From Posidonia oceanica (Eukaryota; Streptophyta; Magnoliopsida; Alismatales; Posidoniaceae), in assembly GCA_037176725.1 (NCBI GenBank), contig JAZBRS010000039.1, positions 22,170,001-22,234,000 of the forward strand: DNA of 64,000 bases, given 5' to 3'. The position numbers and the translations under genes were made by a program. Within the stretch, counting starts at the first letter, position 1. Every line of letters begins with the position of its first letter. Shown in pieces: positions 21,010 to 32,476 of this stretch. The notes under the pieces are model-generated. The model worked only from the letters and a program-made list of their open reading frames with translations. It searched no databases and was not told where the DNA came from.

Positions 21010-23714
21010 CTAATTCCGCGGCTGAGGAGTCCCCCCGACGTCAACTGCTTCAGTGCTTGCCGGCGGAGGTCGTCCGGAGATTGTAGGTGCTGTCGACGGC
21101 TCGGGAGTGCTGGGATCCACTCAGTGATGTGCTCCGATGCTTTCTGGACGTCCGGAGCGAAGCTTAGTGGCCCGGAGGAAGATTCGGCTTCAGTGGGTGC
21201 TGCAGGAGTCGCCTGAGGTGGGGGGAGGTGTTCGCTGCTCTCCGGATCGATTGGAGGGTACCAGCGAGCTTCTACGGGGTTCGTGAGTGTGTGTGGATGC
21301 TTAGGAGGGCTGGTAGAGGGCTGGAGAAGAGGATTGGTCGTGGATTGATTTTTTGGCAGAAAATGTGCTAAGTGTTTGTTGTGAGGGATTTGGTCTGCGA
21401 GGGAGGAGATGGCTAAGGCTCTGGGGGGTTTAGAAGGTAGTGTTCTGGTGGTTTGCTGGGAGAAGTTTGGGGGGATTTGTGGGTGTGTGGTGCTTGGAAT
21501 TTTGAGAGGAGGGGATGTTGGGTTATGTTGTGTTTTCAGGGTGATAGAGGGTGAATTCAGAGATGGTTTGGTCGTGGAATGGAGGGGCTGAAGTGCTGGA
21601 TGTTTGGGTGGATTTGGGGGATGCATTGGGAGAAGTTTTAGGGTTGTTGGATGCTCTGCTGTGGATGAAAGGGAAGAAGAAGAAGAGGGCTTGATTTCAG
21701 TGGGAAGAAGAGGGAGTTCTGGGTGGCTTCTGGGCTCTGGGTGCTCTCTCTCTCTCAGACGACCAAAGGCGAAAGAAGGAGGAGATTGCTGGGGGTTTTA
21801 AGCAGTTGGGGAGGAGTGAAGCGCGGGCTGTGGATTTGAATCCAACGGCGCGGACCGAGCTACTGCAGCGAGGACGATCGGAGGCGATGGGCATTAATTG
21901 CCCCCCGGAAGACCTACTGAGACGCAAGAGAGGAAGGGCTGAGCTGGAAGTGAGGTGATCGGGAGGGAGAAGAGAAATTGAATTCAAAGAGGAGGAGAAA
22001 GAGCTGGTAGGAGAAATCTGAGGAAGAAGAAGAAGAAGAAGGAGGGAAGAGGAGGAAGAAGGTGGACTGCGGGCCGGGCTTCGCTTGAAAGAAAAAAAGA
22101 GAAAAAAAAGAAAGGAAGAAGGAAGGAGGGGAACGGGCCGGACTGGGCCCAGGGAAAAAGAAAGAAAAAATAGAAAGAAAGGAAGAAAGGAAGAAAGGGA
22201 AAAGAAGAGGGGAAAGAAGAAGGAAATAAAGAAGATAAAAATAAAATAAAAATAGAAAAGGTTTTTAGAATAGTTGTGCTTAAAGTTAGGACTTTGATTA
22301 AGTTTTTTAATGGTTGTTTTTAATTGGTTAATTAGGTTTTAAGAGATTTAGTTTTGATTAGGGTTTTTAGGGTCTTCTTTGTTTTTGATTTGTTTTTGAT
22401 TTTGTTTAAATGTTTGTTAAGTCTTTTAAGTTGTTTTTTAATTATGTTTTCCTTGTTTAAATACTTGGGATGTTAATTAGGATTTTTTTTAAAGTTTGTT
22501 TTTAAATTAATTAGGGTGAGTTTTAGATTTTTGATTTTAGCCTTTTTTCTTAAGTCTTCTTTGATTTGTTTTTGATTTTTGTTTGTTAAGTTCTTTTAAT
22601 ATTTTTTAGTTAAGTTTTCTTGTTAAGTTTTTGATTGATTGTTTGTTTTTATTATTTTTTTAATTAAGTTTTCAAATTGTTTCTTTTTAGGATTGTTAAG
22701 TTTCTCTTTTTCTTAAGTAGTTGTCTTAATGTTTTCTTAGTTGTTTTCTTTCTTCTTAGGATTTGTTTTTTGATTATTTTTAATAGGATTTTTACTTTGG
22801 CTTGTTTTGGTTACATTTTGGTTTTTTCCTTGATTTTACAGTATTTTATTTTTGTTTTTTTTGCATTTTTAAGTTGCATTCTTAGTTTTCCATTTTAGCT
22901 AGATTTCGTTAGGTTTTGGTTTTTAATTGTTTGTTTAATGTCTTAAATTATTTCTTTTAGGGTTTTGGTTTGTTTTCCTTTTGTTTTAGAGTTTTTAAAG
23001 GTTTTTAAGGATTTTTTAGGGATTTAGTAAGAGAAAGGAAAGGAAAAGGAAAAGGAGGAAGGAAAAAGAGAAATGGAGGAGTAAAGAAGAAAAGGAAGAG
23101 TTGAAAGAAAATAATTTTTTGAAAGTCAAAGAAAATGCTAAAAATAAGATAAAAATAGAAATAAGATTTAGAAGAGATAGATGCACAAGGAGGTCCCATA
23201 GCCAGGCGAGTAGAAGGGAGAGAAGGGGGGAAAAGAAGGAGGATAATCTGGAGAGAGAGATGAGAGAGAAAAGAATAATCTAGGAGAGAGAAATGGATAA
23301 TTTGGGTAAATGAAGGGGTTAGGGGTTTTGAAAAGTGGTGAAATTTGAGGAGTGTGTGGCCTAGGATCTCTAGTGTTGGACCTAGGGTTTGGGTTTTGTT
23401 TTGGGAAAGTTTTGGAAGGGTTTTGAGGTGTAGAAAAAGGGTAGTTTTACCTAGGTTTTCTAGGGTTTTTTGGAGTGGTTTTGGTTTGAAATTTTTGAGG
23501 ATTTTTGGGTCGGTTTGGTAAGTTGGAGATGGTGAGTTTTCCTATGGTTTTTGGGTAGTTTTTGGGCTTGGAAATGGGGTGTAATTCTAGGTTAAGTTTG
23601 GGCTAGTTTTTGAGAGAGGGATGAAAAGGATTGTGTAGGTTTGGACTTAGATTTGAATCCAGAAGCTACCAGGAGATTCCAATTGATCATGCTTGTCAAA
23701 ATGGGGTGTCAACA

Positions 23715-23727
23715 GATGCCCCTCCCT
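23715..23727 (-). other. PPT, E1
   Basis: Minus-strand AGGGAGGGGCATC directly before the LTR start TGTTGACACC. Core identical to E2 and E3. Confidence 0.85.
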
Positions 23728-23824
23728 AAGCAAGGTCAAGCGAAGCGAGGCCGCTGCTTAGGGTTGATAAGGCATCCCATCTGACCGACGGGAGTAGAAG
23801 ATTGCTATTGGTGTGAGTTACTTA

Positions 23825-23842
23825 TTCGGCGGATGCGCCGAA
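23825..23842 (-). other. conserved RNA hairpin upstream of PPT (E1)
   Basis: Minus-strand TTCGGCG-CATC-CGCCGAA, a perfect 7-bp stem about 100 bases before the PPT. E3 has a T-A pair where this has C-G; E2 keeps the fold with one G-T wobble. Confidence 0.65.
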
Positions 23843-24239
23843 AGTCGTAGCTTGTTGCCGCAATGCAAAGTGCAGGTGCAGATGGATGAGATGCAATGTA
23901 TGCAATGCATGCCAATGCAAATGCAATGCAAACGTTAGTGTAAAAATTAGTACAGCTAAGAATGCTGATGCAGCATAGGATGATGATGATGCTAGTCTTG
24001 TATGTAGTGCTAGAAAAGGAAAGTGCAAAGATGAAGCAAAAGAAGAATGCCAAAAGAGAAACGCGATGTGGCGCAAAGACCCGGCAGGCAGGCCAAACTT
24101 GCGTGACAAGGTGAGTAAGAAAAGTGCGGCTTGTCCCTGCCTGGGGTGCAAGCTAGCAAAAAGAGTGCGAGGGGAGAGAGGTCGACTCTCCTATCCCAAG
24201 GGGATGCGGGACTTTGCCTTCCTGGGACAAAGTCGCGTG

Positions 24240-25310
24240 AAGAGGGTGATAAGGCGTCGGGCTTATCGGTCGGATAGTTTACGGTCCTATCAACCGGAAG
24301 CGATAGTTTACGGGCCTATCAACTGGAAGCGATAGTTTACGAACCTATCAACCGGAAGCGATAGTTTACGGACCTATCAACCGGAAGTAGTTGTGAGTGA
24401 TACTTACTGGATATCAGCCGTAAAACATGATTGTGCAGGATAGTTTATGGTCCTATCAACCAGAAGCGATAGTTTACGGGCCTATCAACCGGGAGCGATA
24501 GTTTACGGTCCTATCAACCGGAAGCACAATCCATGAGTGATAGTTACTGGTTATCAGCCGTATAACGCAAATGCCAGAGAATGATAGTTTACGGTCCTAT
24601 CAACCGGAAGCGATAGTTTACGGGCCAATCAACCGGGAGCGATAGTTTACGGGCCTATCAACCGGGAGCAATAGTTTACGGGCCTATCAACCAAAAAGGG
24701 CATTTGCGAGTGATAATTATTGGATATCAGCCGTATAACATGATTGGCGCAGCGATAGTTTACGGTCCTATCAACCGGAAGTGATAGTTTACAGACCTAT
24801 CAACCGGAAGCAATAGTTTACGGACCTATCAACCTGAAGCGATAGTTTACGGACCTATCAACCGGGAGTGATAGTTTACGGTCGTATCAACCGGAAAGTG
24901 CAATCATGAGGGATAGTTACTGGGTATCAGCCGTATAATGCAATTGCAAGTGATAGTTTACGGTCCTATCAACCAGAAGCGTTAGTTTACGGGCCTATCA
25001 ACTAGGAGCGATAGTTTACGGACCTATCAATCGGGAGCGATAGTTTACGGTCCTATCAACCGAAAGGTGCAATTGCAAGGTATAGTTACTGGATATCAGC
25101 TGTATAACATAATTGCAAGTGATAGTTTTGGATACCAGCCAAGGATGAGTTTTGGATCATCAGGCAGAGAATGATAGTTTACGGTCCTATCAACCGGAAA
25201 GTGCAATTATGAGAGACAGTTACTGGATGTCAGCTGTATAACACAACTGCGGGCTAAATAAGACATCAGCCCAAGATGATAGTTTACGGTCCTATCAACC
25301 AGAAAGAGCA
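24240..25310. repeat. E1 array: 29-bp GATAG...CTATC units and interspersed GATA...TATC units
   Basis: Main unit of 29 bases: GATAG-tttacggtc-CTATC plus AACCGGAAGC. Blocks of 2-5 copies are separated by a longer spacer unit containing GATA-gttactgga-TATC and AGCCGTATAA. Every unit type contains a short dyad with an 8-9-base centre. No gene. It corresponds in position to 46040-47170 of E2. Confidence 0.9.
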
Positions 25311-25357
25311 GTGATTGATTGATTGATTGATTGATTGATAAGAAAAAGAGAGATTGG

Positions 25358-25390
<33 letters not shown>

Positions 25391-25660
25391 AAGAAAAAGA
25401 GGGATTGGTTGATTGATTGATGATTGATAAGAAAAAGAGGGATTGATTGATGATTGATGATTGATGATTGAGAAGAAAAAGAGTGATTGATTGATTGATA
25501 AGGAAAAGAGTGATTGATTGATGATTGAGAAGAAAAAGAGTGATATATTGATTGATAAGGAAAAGAGTGATTGATTGATAAGAAAAAGTTTGATAAGAAA
25601 AAGAATGAATGATTGATTGATAAGGAAAAGATTGATAAGAAAAAGATTGATAAGATATCG
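25311..25660. repeat. E1 (GATT)n and GATAAGAAAAAGAG repeats
   Basis: Runs of GATT alternate with GATAAGAAAAAGAG modules. Minus-strand ORFs (25207-25677) reading SINHSFF-like repeats are artefacts of it. Confidence 0.85.
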
Positions 25661-26129
25661 GACTTATTGGCTGGCAAAGGGAAAGGGATGATAAGATATC
25701 GGACTTATCGGCCGGCAAATGAATAAAAGAATAGAATGATAAGATATCGGACTTATCGGCCGGCAAAGAGGGGATGAAGGAATGATAAGATATCGAACTT
25801 ATCGGCCGGCAAAGGGAAAGAGATGATAAGATATCGGACTTATCGGTTGGCAAATGAATAAAAGAATAGAATGATAAGATATCAGACTTATCGGCCGGCA
25901 AATAGGGGATGAAGGAATGATAAGATATCGGACTTATCGGTTGGCAAAGGGAAAGAGATGATAAGATATCAGACTTATCGACCGGCAAATGAATAAAAGA
26001 ATAGAATGATAAGATATCGAACTTATCGGCTGGCAAAGAGGGGATGAAGGAATGATAAGATATCGGACTTATCAGTCGGCAAAGGGAAAGAGATGATAAG
26101 ATATCGGACTTATCGGTCGGCAAAGAAAT
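25661..26129. repeat. E1 higher-order array, 135-bp period (48+46+41)
   Basis: Core GATAAG-atatcgga-CTTATC followed by GGCCGGCAAA, with three different tails that alternate in fixed order. Starts at 25690, 25738, 25784 and 25825 give 48, 46 and 41 bases. As 135 is divisible by three, a 279-codon minus-strand frame stays open; not considered a gene. The same core occurs three times in E2 (about 47738-47910). Confidence 0.85.
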
Positions 26130-26714
26130 GGGTTTCGCGAGGGCGAATCATCCCATGATACCAGGAATATCATGGGGGAAGGAGAGGGAGAGTGATACCA
26201 AGGGGCGATCAAAAGATGCCCCTGGTATCAGGATGATACCAGGGGTTGGCCAGCACGTCCTTGGCATCAAAAGCGGAGGATGAAGACAAAACTGTCGCAT
26301 TTGTCAGACGAGTAGTTTGGGGTACCAGCCCAAAGATGATGACAGGTTGACGGACCTATCGCCGGGCAGTTGGGGGTGCCAGCCAAGGATGACAGGTTGT
26401 CGATCCTATCGCCGGGCAGTTGGGGGTGCCAGCCCGTTGATGAAGATCCGGATGACGGTGCTTGGTAGCTTTGCTTGTTCAGATGTCATGGGTCAGCACT
26501 TGGGTTGATTGATGAGGACTTTCCTACGGTGTTTGGTAGCAAGTCTGGCCAGCGGCCCTACAGATATGATTGATATGATCATGTATGCACTTGTTGCAGA
26601 TTTGAAACGCAAACAGGTGGCTCAGAACGCCTTTGTATTGATTGAACTTGATTACATGCCTGTGACAAGCCAAAAGTTTACAGCAGAAGATAGACTGCCA
26701 GTTACATGGACGCT
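26130..26714 (-). other. E1 3' noncoding part between ORF3 and arrays
   Basis: Holds inverted GGTATC/GATACC motifs, a PPT-like decoy (26214-26229, minus GATACCAGGGGCATCT), two copies of a gacaggttg...gccgggcagttgggggtgccagcc module (26340-26430), and a block next to ORF3 conserved with E2 ('catgcctgtgaca.gccaaaag'). No gene. Confidence 0.6.
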
Positions 26715-27917
26715 CTAGTCGGTCCGGGCTTTCTCTGCCATTCTGGAATCAGGGAACTGCAGAGCGCCAGGAGGTATCTTATTAATAGGCCAGAATGCTT
26801 GTACCTCCATCAGATATTCGGGAGTACATCCCGAGCCTTGTGCAGATGCCAGGTCAGTAGACCGCACTCCATGCTGCATGAGATCAGCCAGTTTGGTTGT
26901 AGCAGTTGTTGACCCATAAGGATATGCTTGAAGGAGCCTTGGGGCTATGCTATCTATGAAGGCGCCCTGCTGGAGGCCGAACTGCCGCATGACCCGGATG
27001 GGGTGATACTCCATGCCTCCGGTGAATCCGGGCAGCACCATGAGTCGTGCATCGCGGGTATCGAAGAAGATAGTGAAAGGCTCGATCGTGGATGGGATGA
27101 TGCGCCACATGACGGTGTCGTCCATCAGCTCAGTTAGCTTCTTGTATTCTTCGGGGACCTTTTTGATTGTCCTGGCGTGGCCACTGTTGCAGTATGTTTC
27201 AATGATGTGGCCCCGGGGGTGCAGCAAGTCCAGTTCAAGGTGTGCGGCCAGCCAAATCTGTACTAGCACTCCGCAGCCGTGGAAGTGGCGGCAGCGATGG
27301 GAGATGCGGTCCAGTCCGCAGTAAGTTTCAACCAAGACGACTGGTGCTAGGTCGATCTGCCTAGTCACCATAGCTAGTGCGATTTCAGCAATTTCTATCG
27401 CGACTGTCATCCGGCCATGAGTGAAGATCAGCTCTCCTAGAAATCGGGTGACAAATCCCCGAAGCCACAGATCATCTCCGACTTCAGTGCACTTGTCTAT
27501 GATCTCATCGAAGTAGTGTAGGCGCAGCATGGACGTAGGGTCGCTGGTGCAGATCAGTCTTTGCTGGCACCGATCAGTAGATAGCCCAGATAACTTGCAG
27601 AGGACCGCTATGTACTTATCGTGCCTCATGAAAATGGGCGGTCCGATTAGCCGGGAGAAGCCAGAGATGCGGTGCACCTCTTCCAGAGTAGGTGTCAGGT
27701 CAGTTCTTCCAAAGCGGAAGACATGGTGAGCTGGCTTCCAGAATCTTGCGGCAGCACACAGAAGATGACGGCTCACTTCGACATCAGCCGCCTTCAGCAG
27801 TTTTGTGGGTAAGCCCCAGAGGCGCAGCTTCTCGTAGTCTTCCTAAGTAAGCTTGCCAATCCAGCCCTGCAGGGCTTCAGAACAGTGCACTGGGGTTTCA
27901 AGAGTTGGATAACCCAT
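26715..27917 (-). pseudogene. E1 ORF3, plant mobile domain/DUF7745-like, one nonsense codon
   Basis: 400 codons from an ATG at 27917 (MGYPTLETP) to the stop at 26715. The same start context (AMGFPTLVTP) and the same 400-codon length occur in E2, without any indel. A TAG at 27843-27845 (codon 25) interrupts this copy. The motif FWKPAHHVFRFGRTDLTPTL.EV with an LWLRGF...F..E..F segment resembles plant mobile domain (PF10536) and DUF7745 proteins ('FW.P....F.F...D.TPT..EY'), known both as host genes and inside retroelements. Function in the element is unknown. It lies 3' of integrase on the sense strand, where retroviruses have env, but no signal peptide or membrane segment is visible. The family name is inference from motifs. 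Confidence 0.7.
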
Positions 27918-29448
27918 GGCGCAGGTCGTAGGGGTACAGGCAGATGCTGTAGAGCTTGAAGGTACCTGTTATCAATGCTGCAGATAGTCAGATCACATAG
28001 GCATATAATCTCTAACAGAAAGCAGAATCTGAGGCTGATAAAGCAGTTCAATATGTATTCAGCAGTTAATATCAGAACAAAGCAGTTAAGCATAGATAAG
28101 CAAAGGAAATCTGTAGCAGTCTTGTGGACACAGGGGCAAGAACTGGCAAGAGATCTAGACCAGCACAGCTCGAGCGGCGTCAACACGTCGTTGGCAAGAA
28201 GTAATGTCTCAAAGTCGAAGCGAGTTGCAGAGCGGAATGATTGTGAAGAAGGAAGGGATGATTGGAGATGCATGTATGCGTGATGCAGGTTGGTATGCTT
28301 AAGAGATGATTAGTATGCTTGGGTGCCCTCAGCATACGGAGTGCTTTGGTGCTTGCTACGGAGGAAGCGAGTGGTCCCTGACTCACTGGGCCCTACTTGG
28401 ACTCTTAGCTTGCTGGTGGCACTTCGAAACGGGTGTTGGCAGTATACAGGTGGTGGTGTGGTGAGGACAGGCTACTTGCCGAACTCTCAGAACCTACACC
28501 TACTTTTTTTTTTCTGCTCTGTTTTTTTTTATTTCTCCCTCATGGGTATGCAGTCTTTCTCTGCCCCTAGCTGGGAGGTGGTAAGTGTTTGCTTTTTGGA
28601 GGGAGGTGGTAGACCCTTTTCGGCTTACACCCTTGGGTCTTTTGTAAGGTACGAGGGGATGATATTGCCTGTATTTTCGGGTTGATCCTTGTCTGACCCT
28701 TTTGTCTTCTTCTTTTTTTTTTCCTTTTTTGCTTGCTTTTTTCCTTCTCTTTTTTGTTTTTGTTTGCTTGCTTGATTTCTTTTCTCTTTTTTTGTTTTTG
28801 TTTGCTTGCTTGATTTCTTTTTTTTCACAGGCTTTTGCTATCCCCATTTTGGAGGTAAAAGAAGGGTGTTTGGGTTGTAATGGATGTGGGCTTTGGGTCT
28901 GCTATGTGATGGGTAGAAGGAGCAAGGTTAGACTGCACACCCCTATCTCTAGGGCTGGCTTCTGTCTTCGTCTTCTGTTCCTTGGACGCGCCTAAGCCTA
29001 GATGTCTATTCTCACTTTTTCAAACTCACATCCTAGCATTTTTTCTCCCTCAAAGGTGTATGTCCTTACGAGTTTAGGCAGTTCGCCTGTCCTGATTGAT
29101 GGTGGCTCCCTCACTAGCCAAGACATCTGAGTAGTGTCGAGTGAGGCAGGGTGGACTCCTTCCAGAGCAGGCAAGCACTTCCGGTTTTCATCACTGGGCA
29201 GAAGATGCAATGTGTGATTTGAAGGGATGACGATGATGATTTGAAAAGAGATGATGCATGTTTTGAGAGGATGACGATGATGATTTGAAAAGAGAGATGA
29301 TGCAAGAGTAGGATAGAGGAAGCATAAGCGAATGTTCAAGAACAAAAGTAAGAGACAAGATAGAAGATGCAAGTAGGATGAGAATGTAAGGAGCGAGAAT
29401 GTAAGTGTATAGGTGGGAGAAGAGTATCTGCAATGGGGCCACCTTCGG
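27918..29448 (-). other. E1 spacer between integrase and ORF3
   Basis: No convincing gene. A strong T tract on the plus strand (28500-28530, 28695-28830; A/purine-rich on the element's sense strand) ends in TTTTTTTTCACAG on the plus strand. The conserved block near 29100-29200 (GCCCRGTGATGAAAACCGG on the sense strand) matches E2 and E3. Just upstream of ORF3 a short stretch (NRYLQAL, near 27960) is conserved in protein with E2 (NRYLKAL), but E1 is frameshifted between it and the ATG. Confidence 0.6.
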
Positions 29449-32400
29449 CTACTGATAGTACTTCTTGAGGTAGCAGAGGTTGATGGGCTCAAACTGCTCG
29501 ACCTGATCCATATCCTCAAGAGTTATAGTGTTGCCCGAAAAGACATGTTTGACCACAAAGGGGCCACGTCAGTTAGGTTGGAATTTCCCTCGACCATCAG
29601 GCAAGTGAATGGCACGCAGAACAAGGTCCCCTGTCTGGAAGCCCCTTGGCTGAACTTTCTTCAAGTAAGACCTGGCCATTCTCTTTTGGTAGCAGTGAGC
29701 ATTATGCATAGCTTGTAGCCTGTGCTCATCAATCAGATTCAATTGGACGTAGCGGTCTTCGATCTATTCTGATTCATCCAACTCAGTTTCGCGTAGGATC
29801 CGCAGTGAGGGGATCTCTACCTCGATGGGCAGCACCGCCTCCATGCCATACACCAGAGAGTATGGGGTGGCGCCTGTTGAAGTGCGGACAGATGTCCTAT
29901 ACGCCCAGAGTGCGTAAGAAAGCTTGTCGTGCCAGTCCTTATGAGTTTCCGCCATCTTCTTCAGGATTTTGACCAGATTTTTGTTGGCGGACTCCACTGC
30001 ACTGTTCATCTGTGCCCGGTAAGGCGAGGATCTGTGATGTTTGATACTGAAGCTTTGCAGATAGTCTTCGATCCTCTTAGCAATGAAATTTGTGCCATTG
30101 TCAGATATAATTGCATGTGGGACCCCATACCGGGGTATGATATTGTTTCTGATGAACTTTTCTGTAGCCACGGTAGTAACCATTTTGTAGGAGGTTGCTT
30201 CCACCCACTTGGTGAAGTAATCAATCGCTACCAGAATGTAACGATGACCATTAGAAGCTGGAGGGTGGATGGCGCCAATGACATCAATCCCCCAGGTGGA
30301 GAAGAGCCATGCCGACGACATGCTGTGCAGTTCCTGAGGGGTGCTCGGATAAAGTTGCCATGCACTTGGCAATTATGGCAACTGCGCACAAATCGGCAGC
30401 AGTCTGCTTCCATAGTTAGCCAATAGTTAGCATTATCTTCTTGGCTAGGAGAACACCATTCATGTGCAGGCCGTAGGTCCCCACATGCACTTGAAGCATT
30501 AGCGCATCAGCCTTTGATTTGTTCAGGCAGCGCAGGAGCATCTGATTGTATGATCTCTTGTACAACTGTCCCGCCCCTAATACATACTTTGATGCCAGAC
30601 GCGTCAGAGTTCTCTTGTCCACTGCTGAGGTATCGGGTGGAAAGCTGCCAGTCTCCAGGAAAACTTTTATGTCTTTGTACCACGGCTGCTCCTCTATTGT
30701 TGAATCTGCCTCTTCAATGCTCATATAGTGTGCAAGCTGCTCAATGCGTGTAACAGATACATCCACTGTGCTGTCTTCAGGTATGCTGAGCCAGGACGCC
30801 AGGGTTGCCAACGCATCTACATATGCATTCCTTGCTCGGTTCATGTACGCAAAGTAGATGCTTGTAAATTGTTCGATTAGCTTCAGCAGGTGTTAATGAT
30901 ATGGCAGTAGCTTCGGATCTTTCGTTTTCCACTCGCCATTGACTTGAGAGATCACCAGCATAGCATCGCCGTGCACCAGTAGCTTCTGCACCTCATGCTC
31001 GGGGGCGACATTCAGTCCTAGGATGCATGCCTCGTACTCTGCTTCGTTGTTGGTGCATTTGAAGGTCAGCTTCCTGGAGAAGGGAATCATCTGTCCCTGA
31101 AGCGTTGTCAGCACTGTGCCTACGCCTCGGCCTTTCTTGTTCATAGCACCATCGAAGTATAACTGCCATTGCTACTGATCTTCAGGATCTTTGTCTTTAG
31201 AGTCCTCCATTGCAAACAGAATGTCTTCATCTGGAAACTGCGTCTGGAGTGGCTGATATTCAGGCAGTGGGAGATCAGCAAGATGGTCTGCCATAGCTTG
31301 GCCCTTCATAGACTTCTGAGTGACAAAGGTGATGTCGTACTGAGACAGTAGCACCTGCCACTTAACACATCTGCCTACCATGGCTGGTTTTTGAAAGAGG
31401 AACTTGATAGGATCATGCCGGCACAAGAGCTGAACTGGGTATGCTATCATGTAGTGCCTTAATTTCTGTGCAGCCTAGAAAAGGGATAGGCAGGTCTTCT
31501 CTATACCTGTCTTCGCATTCATTGAACTTCTTGCTCAGGTAGTAAATGGCACGCTCCTTTCGACCAGATTCGTCATGTTGGCCCAAGACGGTGCCCATGG
31601 AATGCTGCGTGGTAGAAAGGTAGAGAAGTAAGGGTCTCTCTGGAGTGGGGGGAACTAAGACAGGAGGCTTAATCAGCAACTGCTTGATCTTGTCAAATGT
31701 AGCCTGACACTCCTCGCTCTAATGAATCTGCGCATTCTTCTTCAGGAGCTTAAATATGGGTTCATAGATGGGCGTAAGCTGTGCAATGAAGCGACTGATG
31801 TATTGTAAACGCTCAAGCAGACCTCTGACCTCCTTTTCAGTCCGAGGGGGTGGCATATTCACGATGGCTTTGGCCTTCATCGGGTCCACTTCAATCCCCC
31901 TTGGCTAACAATGTAGCCCAGTAGTTTGCCAGATGACACCCCGAATACACACTTGTTGGGGTTCAGGCGTAGCTTGTATTTTCGTAGATGGGTAAAGAGT
32001 TTCCTCAGATGGGCAAGATGATCTTCAAGCTCTTTAGTTTTAGCAATCATGTCGTCTACATAGACCTCCACTTCTTGGTGCATGAGGTCGTGGAACAGTG
32101 CAGTCATGGCCCTCTGATAGGTTGCGCCAGCATTCTTCAACCTGAACGGCATGACTTGGTAGCAGAAGACTCCCCAAGAGGTGATGAATGAAGTCTTTTC
32201 CATGTCTTCTTCTGCCATTTTGATCTGATTATATCCAGAAAAGCCGTCCATGAAGGAGAGCATCTTGTGGCCTGCTGTATTGTCGACTAGGACGTCAATG
32301 TGAGGCAATGGGAAGTCGTCCTTGGGACTCGCCTTGTTCAGGTCCCTATAGTCGATGCAGATCCGGACATGGCCATCTTTCATGGGCACAGGTACAATGT

Positions 32401-32476
32401 TTGCCAGTCACTCAGGATAAAGGACGACCTTGAAGAAATTAACTCTGTGCTGTTTCATGATCTCTTCTTTGATCAT
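29449..32476 (-). pseudogene. E1 pol: RT, dual RNase H, integrase; broken
   Basis: Same order and length as E2 pol, ending in the same ...LKKYYQ stop (29449). RT (32389-31877) has VCIDYRDLNKASPKDD-like and YVDD motifs; the first RNase H (31679-31172) is followed by an archaeal-type RNase H (31144-30430) and integrase (30372-29449). Integrase keeps D, D and E in WGIDVIGA, IISDNGT and AVESANKN. Stops and frameshifts interrupt it at least near 31877, 31413, 30893, 30416 and 29764. Unlike E2 there is no stop between gag-pro and pol: the codon there is CAA. Confidence 0.85.

Larger units (their letters stand above)
17923..23714 (-). mobile_element. E1 3' LTR (5.8 kb)
   Basis: On the minus strand it starts TGTTGACACCCC after the PPT and ends ATTACTACA; 5792 bp. 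Flank beyond the end: GTCAC (minus strand), inside the LINE. It shares its architecture with the E2 LTR: T-rich/purine-rich first third (23300-22000), GC-rich leader-like part (21970-20560), donor-like site (21009), A-rich ~90-bp degenerate repeats (20520-19640), 30-bp repeats (18905-18546), hairpin block (18296) and conserved end. The open frame at 20985-21626 (minus) is Pro/Ser-rich and has no in-frame counterpart in the E2 LTR, so I do not call it a gene. Confidence 0.85.

Noticed and set aside
24240..25310. CRISPR-like array (29-bp repeats)
   Set aside because: Units are directly tandem with no unique spacers, in a plant retroelement.
25207..26123. Minus-strand frames of 156 and 279 codons with SINHSFF and DKSDILS repeats
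   Set aside because: Direct translation of GATT runs and the 135-bp array.
28500..28847. Lysine-rich minus-strand frames (also 50097-50513)
   Set aside because: Translations of A-rich tracts in the spacer; sequence not conserved between E1 and E2.
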